Notes: generated by a model from the sequence alone, not told the origin. Shown: positions 8,290 to 17,430, counted from the first letter of the stretch. The stretch is DNA of 64,000 bases from Sphingobium ummariense RL-3 (GCF_000447205.1 NZ_AUWY01000074.1:62001-126000); one strand, 5' to 3'. Numbers and translations are program-made.

Positions 8290-9402
8290 TCAGAAGACTA
8301 CGACGCTGCGGATGCTTTCCCCGGCATGCATCAGGTCGAATCCCTTGTTGATCTCCTCAAGCGAGAGGACATGGGTGATCATGGGGTCGATCTGGATCTT
8401 GCCGTTCATGTACCAGTCCACGATCTTCGGCACGTCGGTGCGCCCCTTGGCCCCGCCAAAGGCGGTGCCGCGCCAGTTGCGGCCGGTGACCAGCTGGAAC
8501 GGGCGGGTCGAAATCTCCCTCCCCGCCTCCGCCACGCCAATGATGATCGAGGTGCCCCAGCCGCGATGGCACGCCTCCAGCGCGGTGCGCATGACTTCGG
8601 TGTTGCCGGTGCAGTCGAAGCTGTAGTCGGCGCCACCGTCGGTCAGTTCCAGCACGCGGGCGATCGTCTCTTCGCGCGACAGGCCACGGGAATTGAGAAA
8701 GTCGGTCATGCCGAACTTGCGACCCCATTCCTCCCGGTCGGGATTGATATCCACGCCGATGATCCGGCCTGCACCCGCCAGCTTCGCGCCCTGGATGACG
8801 TTGAGGCCGATCCCGCCCAGACCGAACACGACGACATTCTCGCCCACCTGCACCTTCGCCGTGTTGACGACCGCGCCCACGCCAGTGGTCACGCCGCAGC
8901 CGATATAGCAGCTGGACTGGAACGGCGCGTCCTCCCGTATCTTCGCGACCGCGATTTCCGGCAGCACGATGAAGTTGGAGAAGGTCGAGCAGCCCATATA
9001 GTGGAAGATCGGCTGGCCCCTGTAGCTGAAGCGCGTGGTGCCGTCGGGCATCAGCCCCTTGCCCTGGGTCGCGCGGATCGCGGTGCAGAGGTTGGTCTTG
9101 CCCGAGAGGCAGCTTTTGCACTGGCGGCATTCGGGCGTGTAGAGCGGGATCACATGGTCGTCGGGCTTCACCGAGACCACGCCCGATCCCACTTCGCGCA
9201 CGATCCCGGCGCCCTCATGACCCAGGACGGACGGGAAGATGCCCTCGCTGTCGAAGCCGTCGAGCGTATAGGCGTCGGTATGGCAGATGCCGGTCGCCAT
9301 GATCTCCACCAGAACCTCGCCCGCCTTGGGGCCTTCCAGGTCGAGTTCGACGATTTCCAGGGGCTTCTTCGCTTCAAAGGCTACGGCTGCGCGGGTCTTC
9401 AC
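8290..9402 (-). CDS. adhC: S-(hydroxymethyl)glutathione / class III alcohol dehydrogenase
   Basis: 370 residues of zinc alcohol dehydrogenase class III. Catalytic zinc ligands are Cys40 (GICHTD), His62 (GHEGAG) and a Cys near 169 ([10 protein letters not shown]). The structural zinc site is Cys91, 94, 97 and 105. The NAD-binding motif is GLGGIGLN. It oxidises S-hydroxymethylglutathione to S-formylglutathione with NAD. The start is GTG 9402 (homologues begin [10 protein letters not shown]), with GGAGG 9 nt upstream; the reading frame extends further 5' but without conserved sequence. First gene of the adhC-VOC-fghA operon. Confidence 0.93.
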   Translation of the reverse strand: MKTRAAVAFEAKKPLEIVELDLEGPKAGEVLVEIMATGICHTDAYTLDGFDSEGIFPSVLGHEGAGIVREVGSGVVSVKPDDHVIPLYTPECRQCKSCLSGKTNLCTAIRATQGKGLMPDGTTRFSYRGQPIFHYMGCSTFSNFIVLPEIAVAKIREDAPFQSSCYIGCGVTTGVGAVVNTAKVQVGENVVVFGLGGIGLNVIQGAKLAGAGRIIGVDINPDREEWGRKFGMTDFLNSRGLSREETIARVLELTDGGADYSFDCTGNTEVMRTALEACHRGWGTSIIIGVAEAGREISTRPFQLVTGRNWRGTAFGGAKGRTDVPKIVDWYMNGKIQIDPMITHVLSLEEINKGFDLMHAGESIRSVVVF

Positions 9403-9627
9403 GGGGTCGTTCCTCCAGGACGTTTGGGCTGCGGCCGGGCAGCCCGTCACGCGCCTTCTATCGCCTCCTCCGGCAAAAGCCAGCGGGCGGAACAGGATCA
9501 GGCAATCATAGCCGTGGAACAGCGACCGGAACGAAGGATGGCGGAACGGCGAAGATCGCCGTTCGCGACCGGCAACCGATATTCCGCCGGCCCCGGCCGA
9601 GGCGCATACGCCCAGGGAAAACGCGGC

Positions 9628-9717
9628 TCAGGCGATGGCGTTATACAGGAACCAGCCTACGATCAGCAGGCTCGTCACGATACAGATACGATCACCGAAG
9701 ATATCAATCCGAGACAT
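9628..9717 (-). CDS. Possible 29-residue single-pass membrane peptide
   Basis: A short frame (MSRIDIFGDR then ICIVTSLLIVGWFLYNAIA) with one predicted transmembrane segment of about 19 residues at the C-terminus and an AGGA element 9 nt upstream of the ATG. It sits alone between adhC and the DUF2093 gene. The hydrophobic, charge-flanked composition is what small inner-membrane proteins look like, but with no homology evidence available the call is tentative. Confidence 0.35.
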   Translation of the reverse strand: MSRIDIFGDRICIVTSLLIVGWFLYNAIA

Positions 9718-9904
9718 CGCACAACATCCTTCCATCCCCAGGGCGTTCTCGTTCTGACGCCTTAATCCGAGAGTACATCAGTTTTCTCCGGCAAGGAACA
9801 GCAAAGCGTCGCCGGAGCGCGCCGCACATGCGACGAACTGACAAGGGATGGATGTTGAAAACGAACGATGCGATAATAAGAGCCGCCTGGGCCGGTATCC
9901 GCCG

Positions 9905-10117
9905 TTAGCGAAAACCCGCCCCCCGGTGACGGAGGAAGGACCGGGTCGCTTCCTCCGGGCCGCGATAGGCCTCCTGGAACTCCGCGCTCCAGTAAACGAG
10001 ATCCTCCAGATCGATCCGCTCGCCCGACACGGCGCAGAGCACGAACTGGCCGGGACGGATCACTTCGAAATGCGGAGTGTCGTAATGCAGCTCCGCAAGG
10101 CCCTGAATGTCCGCCAT
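9905..10117 (-). CDS. DUF2093 family protein
   Basis: 70 residues matching the short alphaproteobacterial DUF2093 family: HYDTPHFEVIRPGQFVLCAV followed by ERIDLEDLVYWS and QEAYRGPEEATRSF. The conserved CAV(S/T)G and YWS...QEAY elements suggest a small zinc-ribbon-like fold, but only one Cys is present here. Its ATG overlaps the stop of the upstream nitronate monooxygenase-like gene (TGATG), so it is translated from the same message. Function unknown. Confidence 0.8.
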   Translation of the reverse strand: MADIQGLAELHYDTPHFEVIRPGQFVLCAVSGERIDLEDLVYWSAEFQEAYRGPEEATRSFLRHRGAGFR

Positions 10118-11571
10118 CAGTCGCCGGTCAGGATGCGGTCGACGAGCTGCTTCACGGTCGGCACGAATCCGTTCGAATAGAAGGGATCCTGCTTGAACTT
10201 GTAAGCGCCATGGCCGGCGAACAGCAGGTTCTTATCGAGATCGCCGCCGTGCACCGCTTCCTGCAGCGATTTCTGGATACAGAAGCTGCGCGGATCGGCC
10301 AAGCGGCCGGTCGAGTTGGTCTCGCTGTCCATCCAGCTGGAGAAGGCGCATTGGGAGAGGCAGCCCATGCAGTCGGTCTGGTCCTTGCGTATCTCGGCCT
10401 TCTCTTCCTCCGTCACGAACACCAGGGTGTTGTCGGGCGTCTTGAGCGCGGAGGTGAAGCCCTGCCCCACCCATTCGCGGGCACGCAGCAGGTCGCCGCG
10501 GGTAACCCAGAAGTTCCTGCCTTTCACCCCAGCATCGAGCTGGTGGGTGTGGTCGCCCGCCTGCTCGGTGCTGAAGGGAATCTGCCGTTCCGAACGCGCC
10601 TCCAGCTGGCGGAGGAAGGGATTGCGGACCGCCGAGCTGTAGAAGCCGGTGGGCGAAAAGCGATGAAGCAGCACGTCGCCGGGCTCCAGCTGCATCAGCC
10701 GTTCCTTCCAGAGCTGAGGGATCGGGCTTTCCTGCGTCAGCAGCGGACGAGTGCCGAACTGGAAGGCAATCGCGCCCAGCTCCGGATTGTCGATCCAGTC
10801 GTTCCAGTCCTTGAGGTGCCAGACGCCGCCGGCCATCACGATCGGCACCTCGTCCGAAATGCCGCCTTCCCGCATCGTCTCCCGCAGCGCCTTCACGCGG
10901 GGATAGGGATCCTGCGGCTGCTTGGGATCCTCGGCATTGGAGAGGCCGTTGTGGCCGCCCGCCAGCCAGGGGTCTTCGTAGACCACGGCGGCAAGCCATT
11001 CGGACGCCTTGGAATAGGCCCGCTTCCAGAGCGCGCGGAAGGCGCGGCCGGAGCTGACGATGGGAAGATAGTTGACGCCGTAGGAGGCGGCGATCTCGCT
11101 GAGCTTGTAGGGCATGCCCGCGCCGCAGGTCACGCCGGCCACCATGCCCTTCGTCTTTTCGAGGACGCCGTGCAGGACGCGCTGGGCGCCGCCCATTTCC
11201 CACAGGACGTTGATGTTGATCGCGCCCTTGCCGCCCGCGATTTCGAAGGCGCGCTTCACCTGCTCGACGGCGCCGTCGATGGCGTAGGCGATCAACTCCT
11301 CATGACGGTCGCGGCGGGTGCGGCCATGGTAGATCTGGGGAATGACATTGCCGAAGCTGTCGTAGCTGTCGGCATTGACCGCGGAGACGGTACCGATGCC
11401 GCCGGCAGCTGCCCAGGCGCCCGAACTCTCATGATTGGAAACCGCGACGCCCTTGCCACCCTCAACCAGCGGCCAGACTTCCTGACCGCCATAGACGATG
11501 GGCTTCAAACCCTTGAACAAAGAAATCTCCTGCATGTTAGCCGCGACTTCCCCAAGCCGCATAAAACCCAT
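10117..11571 (-). CDS. Nitronate monooxygenase (2-nitropropane dioxygenase) family protein with Cys-rich C-terminus
   Basis: Up to 484 residues, much longer than the usual 310-370 of nitronate monooxygenases. The TIM-barrel FMN-binding part has GGIGTVSAVNADSYD and the MAGGVWHLKDW and FGTRPLLT phosphate-binding loops. The extra C-terminal part contains a CxxCxxxC cluster (DCMGCLSQCAFSSW) and another Cys (FCIQK), which could hold a metal or Fe-S centre. The true start may be the ATG at 11535 (MQEISLFKGL). Neither candidate has a strong ribosome-binding site. The family oxidises alkyl nitronates or acts as an enoyl reductase-like flavoprotein; substrate unknown. Confidence 0.8.
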   Translation of the reverse strand: MGFMRLGEVAANMQEISLFKGLKPIVYGGQEVWPLVEGGKGVAVSNHESSGAWAAAGGIGTVSAVNADSYDSFGNVIPQIYHGRTRRDRHEELIAYAIDGAVEQVKRAFEIAGGKGAININVLWEMGGAQRVLHGVLEKTKGMVAGVTCGAGMPYKLSEIAASYGVNYLPIVSSGRAFRALWKRAYSKASEWLAAVVYEDPWLAGGHNGLSNAEDPKQPQDPYPRVKALRETMREGGISDEVPIVMAGGVWHLKDWNDWIDNPELGAIAFQFGTRPLLTQESPIPQLWKERLMQLEPGDVLLHRFSPTGFYSSAVRNPFLRQLEARSERQIPFSTEQAGDHTHQLDAGVKGRNFWVTRGDLLRAREWVGQGFTSALKTPDNTLVFVTEEEKAEIRKDQTDCMGCLSQCAFSSWMDSETNSTGRLADPRSFCIQKSLQEAVHGGDLDKNLLFAGHGAYKFKQDPFYSNGFVPTVKQLVDRILTGD

Positions 11572-11612
11572 CTATAGCAGTTTTCGGCGCCAATGACGAA
11601 TTTTCGCGCGCC

Positions 11613-12755
11613 CTAGCGGAAAATATCGGGATGTGCCAGTGCCGTGCCGTAGAGTGCAGCATAGGCGTCGACCATCGCCGCCTCCGTGAAGTCGCGCGCG
11701 GCGCGGCGGCGGTTGGCTTCGCCGAGCGAGGCGCGCAGATCGGCGTCGGCAGCCAGAAGGCCGAGCGCCGTCGAGAGCCCCGTTTCGTCGGGCACCACGA
11801 AGGGCCGGTTTTCCGGCGCGACCATGTTCGCGACATCGCCGACGTCGGTTGAGACGACCGGCATGCCGGCGGCCATCGCCTCCACCAGCGAAATCGGGAA
11901 CTGTTCGCTGTCGGAGGAGAGGGCAAAGATGTCGAACAGGCCGATGAAGCGCCAGGGATCGGTCATGAAGCCGGCCATGCAGAGATCGTCCATGCCGGCG
12001 TCCCGCGCCGCCGCGACGATCGCGTCCCGCTCCGGCCCCTCCCCCACCACGACCAGCTGCAGCCGGTCGCGATGCGGGGCGATGGCGCGGACCAGCCTAG
12101 GGATGTTCTTCACCGGGCGCAGCCCCGCCAGCGTCCCCACCAGCAGCTTGCCGGGGGTGCGGCGCAGGGCGGGGATGGCGTCGGGTGGCGGGGGCTCGGC
12201 GTAGCGGTCAACGGGGACGCCGTTGCGGATCAGGTGCAACTTTTGCGCGGGCTGTTTCCAGACTTGGCGCGCTATGCCCTCCAGTCGTACCGAGGGGACG
12301 ACCAGGGCATGCGCCCGCTGGAGGGCGATGCGGCGATAGAGGTTGCGCTGGGGTTTCAGGCCGTCGGCCTCGTCGGCGTTGAAGCCGTCTTCATGATGGA
12401 TGAGGGGCGGCAAGGCGCAGAGCGAGGCGGACAGTCGATGCGCCATTGCGGCGTCCATCGCGCCCCAGTTATAGGTGAGTATTAAATCGAATGATTTCAA
12501 GAAGTTAGATATATCACGGAAACGCCGGATGCCCGGCTTGCCGGCCATCGGCGGCGCATCGGGAAAATCGACGGGAACGGCGGGGTCGATCGCGGCGCGC
12601 GCGCCCATCGCGTCGGGCGCGGCGGAGACGATGCTGTGATGCGCGCGGTCGCCCCAGAGGTTCATGAGGCGGATGGCACGCGCTTCCTTGCCGCCCAGGG
12701 TGAAGCTGCCATGGACGTGCAGCAGCCGGGGCGGCCGCCCGTTGGGATCAGCCAT
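11613..12755 (-). CDS. Glycosyltransferase family 4
   Basis: 380 residues, GT-B fold. The N-terminal domain starts RLLHVHGSFTLGGKEARA, the acceptor side of GT4 enzymes. The C-terminal domain has GTLAGLRPVKN, VVVGEGPERD and the nucleotide-sugar motif DSEQFPISLVEAMAAGMPVV with the EX7E glutamates. I choose ATG 12755 because it overlaps the stop of the preceding hydrolase gene by 8 bp, a coupled arrangement, and homologues start near this position. Upstream in-frame sequence belongs to the hydrolase. Probably assembles a surface or storage polysaccharide; the sugar is unknown. Confidence 0.85.
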   Translation of the reverse strand: MADPNGRPPRLLHVHGSFTLGGKEARAIRLMNLWGDRAHHSIVSAAPDAMGARAAIDPAVPVDFPDAPPMAGKPGIRRFRDISNFLKSFDLILTYNWGAMDAAMAHRLSASLCALPPLIHHEDGFNADEADGLKPQRNLYRRIALQRAHALVVPSVRLEGIARQVWKQPAQKLHLIRNGVPVDRYAEPPPPDAIPALRRTPGKLLVGTLAGLRPVKNIPRLVRAIAPHRDRLQLVVVGEGPERDAIVAAARDAGMDDLCMAGFMTDPWRFIGLFDIFALSSDSEQFPISLVEAMAAGMPVVSTDVGDVANMVAPENRPFVVPDETGLSTALGLLAADADLRASLGEANRRRAARDFTEAAMVDAYAALYGTALAHPDIFR

Positions 12756-13617
12756 GGAGAACGCGGGCGAGCAGACGGTCGACGGCGGCCGCCGCCTCCG
12801 GCTCGTCGAGCACGGGAGTATGGCCGACACCCGGCACCGTCACCAGTTCCGCGCCCCCACCGATCTCCCGCACCATGCGCTGCGCCGTCGCGTCGCTCAG
12901 CAGGTCGGAACGCTCGCCGCGCAGCAGCAGGGTCGGTATGCCGCGGAAGGCGGCCATTACCGGCCACATGTCGACCCCCGCCTGCTCCCCGGCGACCCGC
13001 AGCGGCTCGGCGATGCGCATGTCATAGTCGAGCACGATCCGGCCGGCGCTGTTGAGACGATAGAGCCGCTTGGCCATCGCCAGCCACTGCTCCAGTCCGT
13101 AATGGGGATAGACGTCGCGGTTCGCCTCCTCCAGCGCGCGGGCCGCCATGACCCAGCTGAGGTGCGACTGGCCGACGCCGACATAGGTGCGGATGCGCGC
13201 CAGCCCCGCCTCCTCCAGCGTCGGGCCGACATCGTTGAGCAGCGCGCCGGCAAGCCATTCGCGATGGGTCGCCGCGATCAGCATGGTGATGATGCCGCCC
13301 AGCGAGGTGCCGATCGCCACGAAGCGCTGGACGGCTAGGTCCGCGAGCAGGCGGCCGATGTCCTGCAGGTAGGTGAGCGGGACATAGCTCATCGCGTCCT
13401 TCGCCTGGGCGCTTTCCGCCCGGCCGCGCATGTCCGGGCAGATCAGGCGCCAGTCGCCCGCCAGCCGGGCAGCGAGCGGTTCGAAATCGCGTGCGTTGCG
13501 GGTGAGCCCCGGAAGGCAGAGCAAGGGCGGTCTGCCGTCATCCCCGCCCGCATAGTCGCGATAATGCAGCCGAAGGCCGTCGGGGGACCACCAATATCCG
13601 TCGCTATAGCCGCTCAA
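12748..13617 (-). CDS. Alpha/beta hydrolase
   Basis: 289 residues with the alpha/beta-hydrolase core: LCLPGLTRNARDFEPLA (oxyanion region), the nucleophile elbow IGTSLGG (Ser about 105) and the C-terminal His in GVGHTPVLDEP. The start is assigned to TTG 13617, since a GGAAGGA Shine-Dalgarno lies 6 nt upstream and the conserved sequence begins right after. The divergent selO gene starts within about 40 bp, so their promoters overlap the coding ends. The substrate cannot be predicted. It is coupled to the downstream glycosyltransferase by an 8-bp overlap. Confidence 0.82.
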   Translation of the reverse strand: MSGYSDGYWWSPDGLRLHYRDYAGGDDGRPPLLCLPGLTRNARDFEPLAARLAGDWRLICPDMRGRAESAQAKDAMSYVPLTYLQDIGRLLADLAVQRFVAIGTSLGGIITMLIAATHREWLAGALLNDVGPTLEEAGLARIRTYVGVGQSHLSWVMAARALEEANRDVYPHYGLEQWLAMAKRLYRLNSAGRIVLDYDMRIAEPLRVAGEQAGVDMWPVMAAFRGIPTLLLRGERSDLLSDATAQRMVREIGGGAELVTVPGVGHTPVLDEPEAAAAVDRLLARVLHG

Positions 13618-13654
13618 GCTTGATCCTTCCGCTGTGCGCACCCCATATCGCCCT

Positions 13655-15046
13655 ATGCGCGAGCCCCTGCAACCTTTCACATTTGTCCCTGCCAACGAAA
13701 TTCCGGCGCTGCAGCCCGATTTCGCCGACCCGGTGGCGGCGGCCGATTTCCCGCAGGCGATCCTGCGCTTCCGCAACCAGCGCTGGGCAACGGCGGTGGG
13801 GCTGGGCGCGCTGACGGACGAGGAATGGGTCCGCCATTTCGGGCGTTTCGCGCCGATGGAGGGATCGCTGCCGCAGCCGCTGGCGCTGCGCTATCACGGG
13901 CACCAGTTCCGGCAGTATAATCCCGACATCGGCGACGGGCGCGGATTCCTGTTCGCGCAGCTGCGCGATGCCGACGGACGACTGCTGGACCTGGGCACCA
14001 AGGGTTCGGGGCAGACACCCTACAGCCGGTTCGGCGACGGGCGACTGACGCTGAAGGGCGGTGTGCGCGAGATACTGGCGACCGAGATGCTGGAGGCGCT
14101 GGGGGTCGACACCTCCAAGACCTTCTCCCTGATCGAGACCGGCGAGGCGCTGGAACGCAATGACGAGCCGTCCCCTACCCGGTCGGGGGTGCTCGTGCGG
14201 CTCAGCCATTCGCACATCCGCATCGGATCCTTCCAGCGCGCGGCCTATCGCGAGGACAAGGCGCTGATGGAGCGGCTGACGGACTATGCGCTGACCAGGC
14301 TGTACCGCGAGGCGCCCGGCGACAATCCGCCCGCGCAGCTGCTGGGCCGGGTGGTCGAGCGGACAGCGGAGCTGGCGGCAAGCTATATGGTCGCGGGGTT
14401 CGTGCACGGTGTGCTGAACAGCGACAATATCAACGTCACCGGCGAGAGCTTCGACTATGGGCCTTGGCGTTTCACGCCGCTGTGGGATCCGGGCTTCACC
14501 GCCGCCTATTTCGACCATGCGGGGCTGTACGCCTTCGGGCGGCAGGCGGAAGCGATCCACTGGGACGTGGCGCAGCTCGCCGTGTCCCTGCGGACGCTGA
14601 CGGAGGCCGAGCCGCTGATCGCGGAACTGGAGCACTTTCCCATACTGTACGGCCAGGCGGTGACACGGCGCTTCTGCGCGCGGCTGGGCGTGGCGGCGGG
14701 GCCGGATGCCGGGGAGATGGTCCAGGCGGCGGTCCGAGGCATGATGGAAACCGGGACACAGATCGACCGCTTCTTCCACGACTGGCGGGGCGGCGTCGCG
14801 CGGGATGTGGGAAGCTATGCCGGGGAGGCGTGGACGCCGTTCCGGGAAGCGGTCGCCGGAGCAAAGCCGATGCCGGGGGCGAAGGACCACCCCTATTGGG
14901 CGGATGCAGCGCCCTGTTCGATGCACATCGAGGAGGTCGAGGCGATCTGGAGCGCCATCGACAAGGGAGAAGACTGGGAACCGCTCCACGCCAAGGTGGC
15001 GGCGGTCAGGCGCATGAGCGAAGCCCACGCAATTCTCCCCTCATGA
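13655..15046 (+). CDS. selO: Protein adenylyltransferase SelO (YdiU family)
   Basis: About 463 residues. It has the SelO signatures YHGHQFRQYNPDIGDGRG, the Lys-containing LGTKGSGQTPYSR, ETSLIE-like region FSLIETGEAL, and the metal-binding HGVLNSDNINVTGESFDYG, where the Asn and the DYG Asp bind Mg. SelO is a pseudokinase-fold enzyme that transfers AMP to Ser/Thr/Tyr of redox-related proteins. The chosen start is ATG 13655; a GTG at 13634 is also in frame. The C-terminus is slightly shorter than in E. coli SelO and lacks the Sec/Cys tail of eukaryotic versions. The end overlaps a small convergent gene by 6 bp. Confidence 0.9.
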   Translation: MREPLQPFTFVPANEIPALQPDFADPVAAADFPQAILRFRNQRWATAVGLGALTDEEWVRHFGRFAPMEGSLPQPLALRYHGHQFRQYNPDIGDGRGFLFAQLRDADGRLLDLGTKGSGQTPYSRFGDGRLTLKGGVREILATEMLEALGVDTSKTFSLIETGEALERNDEPSPTRSGVLVRLSHSHIRIGSFQRAAYREDKALMERLTDYALTRLYREAPGDNPPAQLLGRVVERTAELAASYMVAGFVHGVLNSDNINVTGESFDYGPWRFTPLWDPGFTAAYFDHAGLYAFGRQAEAIHWDVAQLAVSLRTLTEAEPLIAELEHFPILYGQAVTRRFCARLGVAAGPDAGEMVQAAVRGMMETGTQIDRFFHDWRGGVARDVGSYAGEAWTPFREAVAGAKPMPGAKDHPYWADAAPCSMHIEEVEAIWSAIDKGEDWEPLHAKVAAVRRMSEAHAILPS

Positions 15047-15205
15047 GCCCGCCTGCGAATCCGCCTCTCTCTTCAGGACGCCGATGATCTTGGAATAGGC
15101 ACGGGCCAGATCCTCCAGCCGCCCCCGTTCCTTCGCACAGTCGGCAACGACCGCCTGGTTCAGCGCCGCCTGCCGCCGCCGGTCGAGATATTCGAAGCGT
15201 TCCAT
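15041..15205 (-). CDS. Small charged coiled-coil-like protein, unknown
   Basis: 54 residues, MERFEYLDRRRQAALNQAVV then a helical Arg/Glu-rich stretch ending QAGS. It is the last member of a minus-strand run of tiny genes (15661 to 15041) and starts 3 bp after the stop of the preceding frameshifted gene. No strong ribosome-binding site, so translation may depend on the upstream gene. The composition predicts one long amphipathic helix. I do not recognise a family. Confidence 0.45.
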   Translation of the reverse strand: MERFEYLDRRRQAALNQAVVADCAKERGRLEDLARAYSKIIGVLKREADSQAGS

Positions 15206-15207
15206 GA

Positions 15208-15449
15208 TCAGCGCCGATAGGAGGAAGCGGGCGGCTGCCGGGCGATATGCTGGGACGATCGCGTTACCGAGCCGGAAATCAGCTTGCCCTTCATGAGCGA
15301 CCGGAAGGAATCGCAGTCGCGGCTGTCGAGCATCACGATCCTGAAGCCGCCAGACAGCAACGGCTCACCACCGACAGCCGGAAACCGTTCTTCTCGCAAA
15401 GCGCGTCGATCTGCCCCGCGGTGGCGTCGACATGGATCACGCGGCTCAT
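15208..15449 (-). pseudogene. Frameshifted small conserved-looking protein
   Basis: An ATG at 15449 overlaps the upstream stop (ATGA) and has AAGGAG 7 nt before it. It opens a frame reading MSRVIHVDATAGQIDALCEK and NGFRLSVV, then runs into a TGA after about 38 residues. The natural-looking continuation is in the -1 frame: EPLLSGGFRIVMLDSRDCD and SFRSLMKGKLISGSVTRS, ending at 15208. Joined, the product would be about 80 residues. A single extra base between roughly 15360 and 15385 explains it. No classic slippery heptamer is visible, so a real mutation or an assembly error is more likely than programmed frameshifting. Function unknown. Confidence 0.55.
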
Positions 15450-15661
15450 GCATGTTCTCCTTCGCCGCCGAACGGATGCGGATTGAAGGATGCCGTGCCG
15501 TCGGCGCGATCCGACCGATAGGGCAAGGGATGCTGGCGGATGCGCCGGGCATAGCGCTTCGCGAGGCTGCGGTGGGTGCGGCGTTCGGCGGGGCAGGCGC
15601 AATCCTGCGCTCGCAGCAATTCTTCCTGCTCGCGCTTCAGCAAATAATTCAAGTCATCCAT
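15446..15661 (-). CDS. Small conserved-looking helical protein, unknown
   Basis: 71 residues beginning MDDLNYLLKREQEELLRAQD, then CPAERRTHRSLAKRYARRIRQ. The ATG at 15661 has GGAG 6 nt upstream. In-frame sequence further upstream lacks conserved features. The first 45 residues resemble small sphingomonad proteins with a DLNYL start and an AHRGLA-like middle (recognised by pattern, not by search). The stop overlaps the start of the next small gene by 4 bp. Head of the three-gene micro-operon ending at 15041. Confidence 0.6.
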   Translation of the reverse strand: MDDLNYLLKREQEELLRAQDCACPAERRTHRSLAKRYARRIRQHPLPYRSDRADGTASFNPHPFGGEGEHA

Positions 15662-15880
15662 CGAAGGCTCCGCGGCTGGCAAGCGGGAGCGCAATGGTCT
15701 CTCAGTTACGGCGAATGCTTGCGGCATGGTTCGCGCAATGCACACATCCTAACAGGTCGGGGCCGGATTGTCGTGGGAAAGTTTGGAAATGGCTTTCGGC
15801 AGGCGTGCCAAGGGGCAAGCGGGCGACCGTCCGTCCCATGCCTCTTTTTTCCTTAACCATTTTCGGCCATATCCGCTGCC

Positions 15881-17314
15881 ATGTCCGCAGCGTTGATTTC
15901 CTTCGAGCCCGCCACCGGCGCACAGCTGTGGCAGGGCAAGACAGGCGACGTCGCCGCGGAGGTCGCGCGGGCGCGGGCGATCTGGCCGAAATGGGCGTCG
16001 CAACCCATCGCCTATCGCATTGAGGCGCTGCGCCGCTTCGTCAACGTCGTTCGGGCCAATGAGGATGCGCTGGCCGACCTGATCGCGCGCGAGACCGGCA
16101 AGCCGCTGTGGGACGCGCGCGGCGAGGTGGCGTCCGTCATCGGCAAGGTCGACATATCGGTCGCCGCCTATTCCGAGCGCACGGGGCAGAAGCGGCTGGA
16201 TGCCGCCATGGGCGCGCGCCAATCGCTGCGCCACAAGCCGCATGGCGTGATGGCGGTGCTCGGCCCCTATAATTTCCCCGCGCACCTGCCCAACGGGCAT
16301 ATCGTGCCGGCGCTGCTGGCGGGCAATGCGGTGGTGTTCAAGCCGTCAGAAAAGACGCCCGCCGTCGGCGAGATGCTGGTCCGGCTCTATCATGAGGCGG
16401 GCGTGCCCAGCGACGCGGTACGGCTGCTGCTGGGCGGGGTGGAGGAAGGCAAGGCGCTGGCGGCCCATCCCGACGTCAACGGGATATTGTTCACGGGTTC
16501 GGCGCAGGCCGGGATCGCCATCAACCGCCAGTTCGCCGCGCAGCCGGGCAAGATCCTGGCGCTGGAAATGGGCGGCAACAACCCGATCGTCGTCTGGAAC
16601 ACGCCGGAAATCGGCGCCGCGGCGGCGATCGTCATCCAGTCGGCCTTCATGACATCCGGCCAGCGCTGCACGGCGGCGAGCCGGCTGATCGTGCGCGACA
16701 GCCTGGCCGATACCCTCCTGACCGAAGTGAAGAAGATCACCGACCGGCTGATCGTCGATCATCCCCACGCCACGCCCGCGCCCTATATGGGGCCGGTGAT
16801 CGATAACGAGACCGCCGACGGACTGACCGAAAGCTTCCTCTACCTGATGAGCAACGGCGGGCGGCCGATCAAGCATATGGTCCGGCCGGTCAAGGGCCGC
16901 CCCTTCCTGACGCCCGCGATCATCGACGTCACGGCGATGCAGGAACGGCCCGATGTCGAGCTGTTCGGTCCGCTGCTGCAGGTGGTGCGCGTGCCCGATT
17001 TCGAGAGCGCCATCGCCGAGGCGAACAATAGCCGCTACGGCCTGTCCGCATCGCTGATCGGCGGGTCGCCCGAGCAATACAGCCAGTTCTGGTCGAACAT
17101 CCGCGCCGGTATCGTCAACTGGAACCGGCCAACCAACGGCGCGTCCTCCTCCGCACCCTTCGGCGGAGTGGGCATTTCGGGCAACCATCGGCCGAGCGCC
17201 TATTATGCGGCCGATTATTGCGCCTATCCGGTGGTGTCGGCCGAGATCGAGCAGCCGCGGGCGTCCATTGGCGTCGGGCTGAAGGACATCGACACCAGCG
17301 CGATGGGGGATTGA
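15881..17314 (+). CDS. astD: Succinylglutamate-semialdehyde dehydrogenase-like ALDH (copy 2)
   Basis: 477 residues. It has GPYNFPAHLPNGH (about 128-140), FTGSAQAG (204-211), the catalytic Glu229 (ALEMGGNNP) and Cys263 (GQRCTAASR). It is clearly paralogous to the gene at 4394 but with consistent differences: ELGGNN is EMGGNN here, and the C-terminus extends to IGVGLKDIDTSAMGD. It stands alone with 219 bp of non-coding sequence upstream, and the next gene starts 116 bp downstream. Being closer in signature to canonical AstD, it may be the one acting in arginine breakdown, though no other ast gene is present in the window. Confidence 0.82.
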   Translation: MSAALISFEPATGAQLWQGKTGDVAAEVARARAIWPKWASQPIAYRIEALRRFVNVVRANEDALADLIARETGKPLWDARGEVASVIGKVDISVAAYSERTGQKRLDAAMGARQSLRHKPHGVMAVLGPYNFPAHLPNGHIVPALLAGNAVVFKPSEKTPAVGEMLVRLYHEAGVPSDAVRLLLGGVEEGKALAAHPDVNGILFTGSAQAGIAINRQFAAQPGKILALEMGGNNPIVVWNTPEIGAAAAIVIQSAFMTSGQRCTAASRLIVRDSLADTLLTEVKKITDRLIVDHPHATPAPYMGPVIDNETADGLTESFLYLMSNGGRPIKHMVRPVKGRPFLTPAIIDVTAMQERPDVELFGPLLQVVRVPDFESAIAEANNSRYGLSASLIGGSPEQYSQFWSNIRAGIVNWNRPTNGASSSAPFGGVGISGNHRPSAYYAADYCAYPVVSAEIEQPRASIGVGLKDIDTSAMGD

Positions 17315-17430
17315 GAGAGCCAACGATGCCGTTTGTGCTTTCTCTACCTTCCCGCTAATCAAACATTTCCTTAGGGGCCACCAACGCATTCTGAATTGAA
17401 GTCGAGGCGCGCTTTCGCCATGTGCCGACC

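Noticed and set aside
15350..15390. Programmed -1 frameshift site
   Set aside because: The two halves require a -1 shift, but no X-XXY-YYZ slippery heptamer or downstream stem is visible; a mutation or sequence error is simpler.
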